Assembly: GCA_024278345.1 (NCBI GenBank)
Contig: JAJRTK010000277.1
Coordinates: forward strand, 1 to 64,000
Reading direction: 5' to 3'
Length of the DNA: 64,000 nucleotides
Source of the DNA: a bacterium
GTDB taxonomy: Bacteria; CSSED10-310; JAJRTK01
The notes beneath the pieces are model-generated. The model ran no database searches, had not been told where the DNA came from, and worked only from the letters and a program-made list of their open reading frames with translations. The number at the start of each line of letters is the position of its first letter. The first letter of the stretch is position 1. A program made the position numbers and the translations under genes. Positions 61,668 through 64,000 of the stretch are shown here, one piece after another.

Positions 61668-62830
61668 ACATCCTCCTGCTCTGCCTCCGGAAACTCCACG
61701 AATATCGCTGTTCCCTTGCCCCTCCCAGCACTCTCGGCCCATACATTTCCGCCACCTGCCCGAGCCAGTTGCCGGACAAGATAGAGGCCAAGGCCGCTCC
61801 CCCGGACTCTTCTCACCAATTCATCGCCCTCACGGAAGAAGCGTTCGAAAATCTGCTCCAGGTTCTCCCGCCGAACCCCCACTCCGCAATCTCTCACCAC
61901 CAGCAGTGACCGACGCCCCTTCTTCCGAAGCTCCACGCTGATCTTCGGTTTCTTTCCACCATATTTGCGGGCATTGTCCAGCAAGTTCCTTAGGATCAAA
62001 CGGAGAGTGTCGAGATCGACGCGGGCTTCGATCCCAGGCTCGATCCGCTTTTCCAGATCCACACCCGCGCGAAGAAGCCAAGGCTCGAGCTCCGAAACGA
62101 AAAGTTCCAACCGCTCGCTCAAACGAACATCCTCCAAATCGAGCCGGAGCATCCCCCGCTCCATTCGAGCCACCTCCAAAAGGTTCTCCACGAGCTGCTC
62201 CAACCGCTCGATATCCGATAGCATATTCTCCGAATAGCGGCGCCGCTTATCCAGATCAAGGACGCGCCCCATCAAGAAGGTCTCCACGTAGAGGCGGAGC
62301 GAGGCCAAAGGGCTCTTGAGCTCGTGGCTTACGGCCGCAATGAAGTTCGACTGTTGGAGCTTCAGGGCAACCTCCCGCCAGAGCGTCCTGTAGATGATCG
62401 CTAACCCCGCGAGGATCAGCATCAACAGAAAACTACCTTCGCTGAGGAACATCACAATCTTGTGACGCCGCTCATGGTCGAGCTCTTCCAAAACGCCTGA
62501 ACAAACGGCAATGGAAAAGCCCGCATGACGAGGAATCGGGACTGCTTTCACCAGGCTATCAGAATCGACCACGCAGATTCTTGGAGCGCTCTTCAACGGC
62601 CCCAAAACCGGCGTCCAGTCAGGTGGGAAACCACAGGCGAGCTCGTGACGCCGAGCCTGAAGCTCTCCCCACGTGACCTCGCGGAGCCGCGACGATTGCT
62701 CGATGTGGAAATAGACCCACCACCCCAACTGCAGCAAATAGAGGAGCGCCACCACGATGAACAACAACAGAACCCGACGGCTCGGTCCCTTTGCGGACGG
62801 CGATGGGATGCTCGTTTCCTTCCCCCTCAT
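61664..62830 (-). CDS. Membrane-bound sensor histidine kinase
   Basis: The 388-residue protein has two membrane helices (VLLLFIVVALLYLLQLGWW and FLLMLILAGLAIIY) that enclose a periplasmic sensing region of about 80 residues. The cytoplasmic part has an intact H box AVSHELKSPLASL, N box RLILRNLLDNARKYGG, VVRDCGVGV, and the G box GSGLGLYLVRQLA. Unlike the two hybrid kinases at 43885-48250, its phosphoacceptor His is present. The stop overlaps the start of the response regulator gene. An upstream TTG at 62851 is possible, but ATG 62830 is preferred. The signal sensed is unknown. Confidence 0.92.
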   Translation of the reverse strand: MRGKETSIPSPSAKGPSRRVLLLFIVVALLYLLQLGWWVYFHIEQSSRLREVTWGELQARRHELACGFPPDWTPVLGPLKSAPRICVVDSDSLVKAVPIPRHAGFSIAVCSGVLEELDHERRHKIVMFLSEGSFLLMLILAGLAIIYRTLWREVALKLQQSNFIAAVSHELKSPLASLRLYVETFLMGRVLDLDKRRRYSENMLSDIERLEQLVENLLEVARMERGMLRLDLEDVRLSERLELFVSELEPWLLRAGVDLEKRIEPGIEARVDLDTLRLILRNLLDNARKYGGKKPKISVELRKKGRRSLLVVRDCGVGVRRENLEQIFERFFREGDELVRRVRGSGLGLYLVRQLARAGGGNVWAESAGRGKGTAIFVEFPEAEQEDV

Positions 62831-62910
62831 CCGGCCATGCTCTTTGGCCAACAGGCACCCCCTTTTTTTTCCTCCAACCCCATGATCGTCAACAATGGCG
62901 ATGACATTCC

Positions 62911-62959
62911 GGGTTGCGTTCCGCTCACGTCACTCACGTCCGTGTCGCGCCGCTCGCCC
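62911..62959 (+). repeat. Dispersed repeat, copy G
   Basis: A 49-bp copy between the sensor kinase start and the hemC-hemD gene end. It is closest to copy B (3613-3661), sharing CCGCTCACGTC and the CGCCGCTCGCCC end. Confidence 0.7.
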
Positions 62960-62972
62960 TATGACCTCTATA

Positions 62973-64000
62973 TCAAGCCACGGGCCGCCATCCCAGAGCC
63001 TCCTCCATCCCTTCGAGGCTAGCGACGAAAGCCTGGAGCACCACTTCTCCCCCTGCCTCCCGGACAGCTTCCGTCGTCGTCGGGCCAATGGAGAGAATCG
63101 CGGGCAAACGCCCATCCATGGCCTCCACCAAAGATCGGGCCGCCGATGGCGAGCCCACGAGAACTAGGGTGTCCGGCGTGAGCAACGCGATCTCCGGCTC
63201 GGTGAGAGGAACAGAAACCGTTTCGTACAGATCGACCTCTTCCACCCTCCATCCGGCATCCCGGAGAGTCTCTTGAAACTCCGTCCGCCCGCCACGGGCT
63301 CGGAGCACCAACGCTCGGCCAGGCCCGGAAACTCCGCCATCCCGAAGCAAGCGCCTGGCCAGGTCTCCCGACGACTCGCCCGGACTGGCCTCAAGAATCC
63401 CATGGACTCCAAGATCTCCCCGAATCGCGGCGGCGGATGCCCGCCCCATGGCAAGAACCCGAGCGCCCGACAAAGCAGGACAATCCCCCATTCGCCTCTC
63501 CACGTCGTTCAAATGTTCCCGAAAACAACGAACCGCCATCTTGCTCGTGAAAAGGCAAACCTCGAAATCTTCGTCCGCCCGGCAAACCCGCGCCAACTCT
63601 TCTCCGCAATCCAACATCCGCTGCCGAATGAGAGGCCGGACGCGGACCTTGGCGCCCCTCCGCCGAAGCCTCTCCGCCAGGGACTCGGTTCGCTGGTCAA
63701 AGCTGGTTCCGATCCAGACCGAAACCCCTTCCAGGTCGCCCCGGCGCCCAGCTTTCCAGTGGAGCGTCGCCGCAGCCCGGGCGACCAGGTCTTCGCCTCC
63801 AGCCACAAAAGATCGAACAACCCCTGCTCCCGGAATCTTGGGATCTCCTTCCTGGCCCTCTTTCGACGGCGCCCAGGCCGCCCAAAGCTCCTTCCGGCCC
63901 GTTCTCCGGTCGATCCGACAATGGGCGCCCAGCGGGATCTGGCAACCGCCGCCAAGAGCGGCCAGGAGTCCCCGCTCCACGGCCACCGCTTCCGCCGTGG
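62973..64000 (-). CDS. HemC-HemD fusion (porphobilinogen deaminase/uroporphyrinogen III synthase), partial
   Basis: The reading frame is open to the right window edge, so the N-terminal part is missing. The visible ~342 residues begin with the end of a porphobilinogen deaminase: ERGLLAALGGGCQIPLGA contains the Cys that holds the dipyrromethane cofactor. After about 80 residues the sequence becomes uroporphyrinogen III synthase-like (VSVWIGTSFDQRTESLAERLRRRG, FTSKMAVRCFREHL, SPSAARSLVEAM and SIGPTTTEAVREAG), typical of the two-lobed HemD fold. Together the two halves would make uroporphyrinogen III from porphobilinogen. hemE and the oxidase lie about 11-14 kb away on the same strand. Confidence 0.88.
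   Translation of the reverse strand, partial: TAEAVAVERGLLAALGGGCQIPLGAHCRIDRRTGRKELWAAWAPSKEGQEGDPKIPGAGVVRSFVAGGEDLVARAAATLHWKAGRRGDLEGVSVWIGTSFDQRTESLAERLRRRGAKVRVRPLIRQRMLDCGEELARVCRADEDFEVCLFTSKMAVRCFREHLNDVERRMGDCPALSGARVLAMGRASAAAIRGDLGVHGILEASPGESSGDLARRLLRDGGVSGPGRALVLRARGGRTEFQETLRDAGWRVEEVDLYETVSVPLTEPEIALLTPDTLVLVGSPSAARSLVEAMDGRLPAILSIGPTTTEAVREAGGEVVLQAFVASLEGMEEALGWRPVA

Noticed and set aside
1-64000. tRNA, rRNA or CRISPR
   Set aside because: No T-loop GTTCRANYC with matching acceptor stem, no rRNA core sequence and no regularly spaced direct repeats were found by eye.

Overview
The window reads as chromosomal DNA of a Gram-negative, moderately GC-rich bacterium. It encodes a FadL-type outer membrane transporter, lipoproteins with lipoboxes, an exosortase, eukaryote-like Ser/Thr kinases, hybrid two-component proteins and a MerR-type HspR heat-shock regulator. 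This mix is familiar from Acidobacteriota, Myxococcota and related deep-branching lineages, but nothing here fixes the phylum. No rRNA, tRNA, CRISPR array, prophage or complete insertion sequence was seen.

Layout. 1-3800: hairpin-rich non-coding DNA, a PEGA-domain exported protein (+) and an unrecognised 569-residue protein (-). 3800-12576 (+): FadL-like porin, crotonase, a DRE-TIM (isopropylmalate/homocitrate synthase type) enzyme, a coiled-coil/zinc-finger protein, then three overlapping genes for a zinc-ribbon membrane protein, a TolB-like lipoprotein and an exported protein. 12577-18137 (+): heat-shock cluster dnaK-dnaJ-hspR-dnaJ plus a small acidic protein, headed by a promoter that overlaps a HAIR-like HspR operator. 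18168-21478 (+): ATP-grasp ligase and a multi-pass glycosyltransferase-39-like protein. 21767-27450 (+): an exosortase locus (BNR-repeat protein with a C-terminal sorting tail, small secreted protein, TPR lipoprotein with a frameshifted signal peptide, second lipoprotein, XrtH-like exosortase, partner membrane protein) ending in a strong bidirectional terminator. 27850-29947 (+): alanine racemase and TrmJ-type methyltransferase. 35496-30026 (-): purL, purQ and an S10 carboxypeptidase. 35825-39901 (+): 1358-residue kinase/AAA/TPR protein. 40727-43703 (+): exported protein and two family-2 glycosyltransferases. 58100-43885 (-): 2040-residue surface nuclease with a second sorting tail, hemE, protoporphyrinogen oxidase, a beta-propeller protein and two tandem REC-GAF-kinase-REC hybrids. 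58495-60924 (+): kinase fused to a formylglycine-generating-enzyme-like domain. 64000-60948 (-): hemC-hemD fusion (cut by the window edge), sensor kinase and OmpR-type regulator.

Connections. The exosortase at 26 kb probably processes the BNR protein beside it and the nuclease 25 kb away, since both end in a Pro-containing motif, a hydrophobic helix and a basic cluster. HspR most likely represses its own operon through the HAIR-like site. hemE, the oxidase and hemCD supply part of tetrapyrrole synthesis but are split by the nuclease, a kinase and a two-component pair.

The most notable observations are a pair of 154-bp non-autonomous transposable elements with terminal inverted repeats and 8-bp target duplications; two tandem hybrid histidine kinases that both lack the phosphoacceptor histidine; a seven-copy dispersed repeat of about 45 bp; and the exosortase locus itself.
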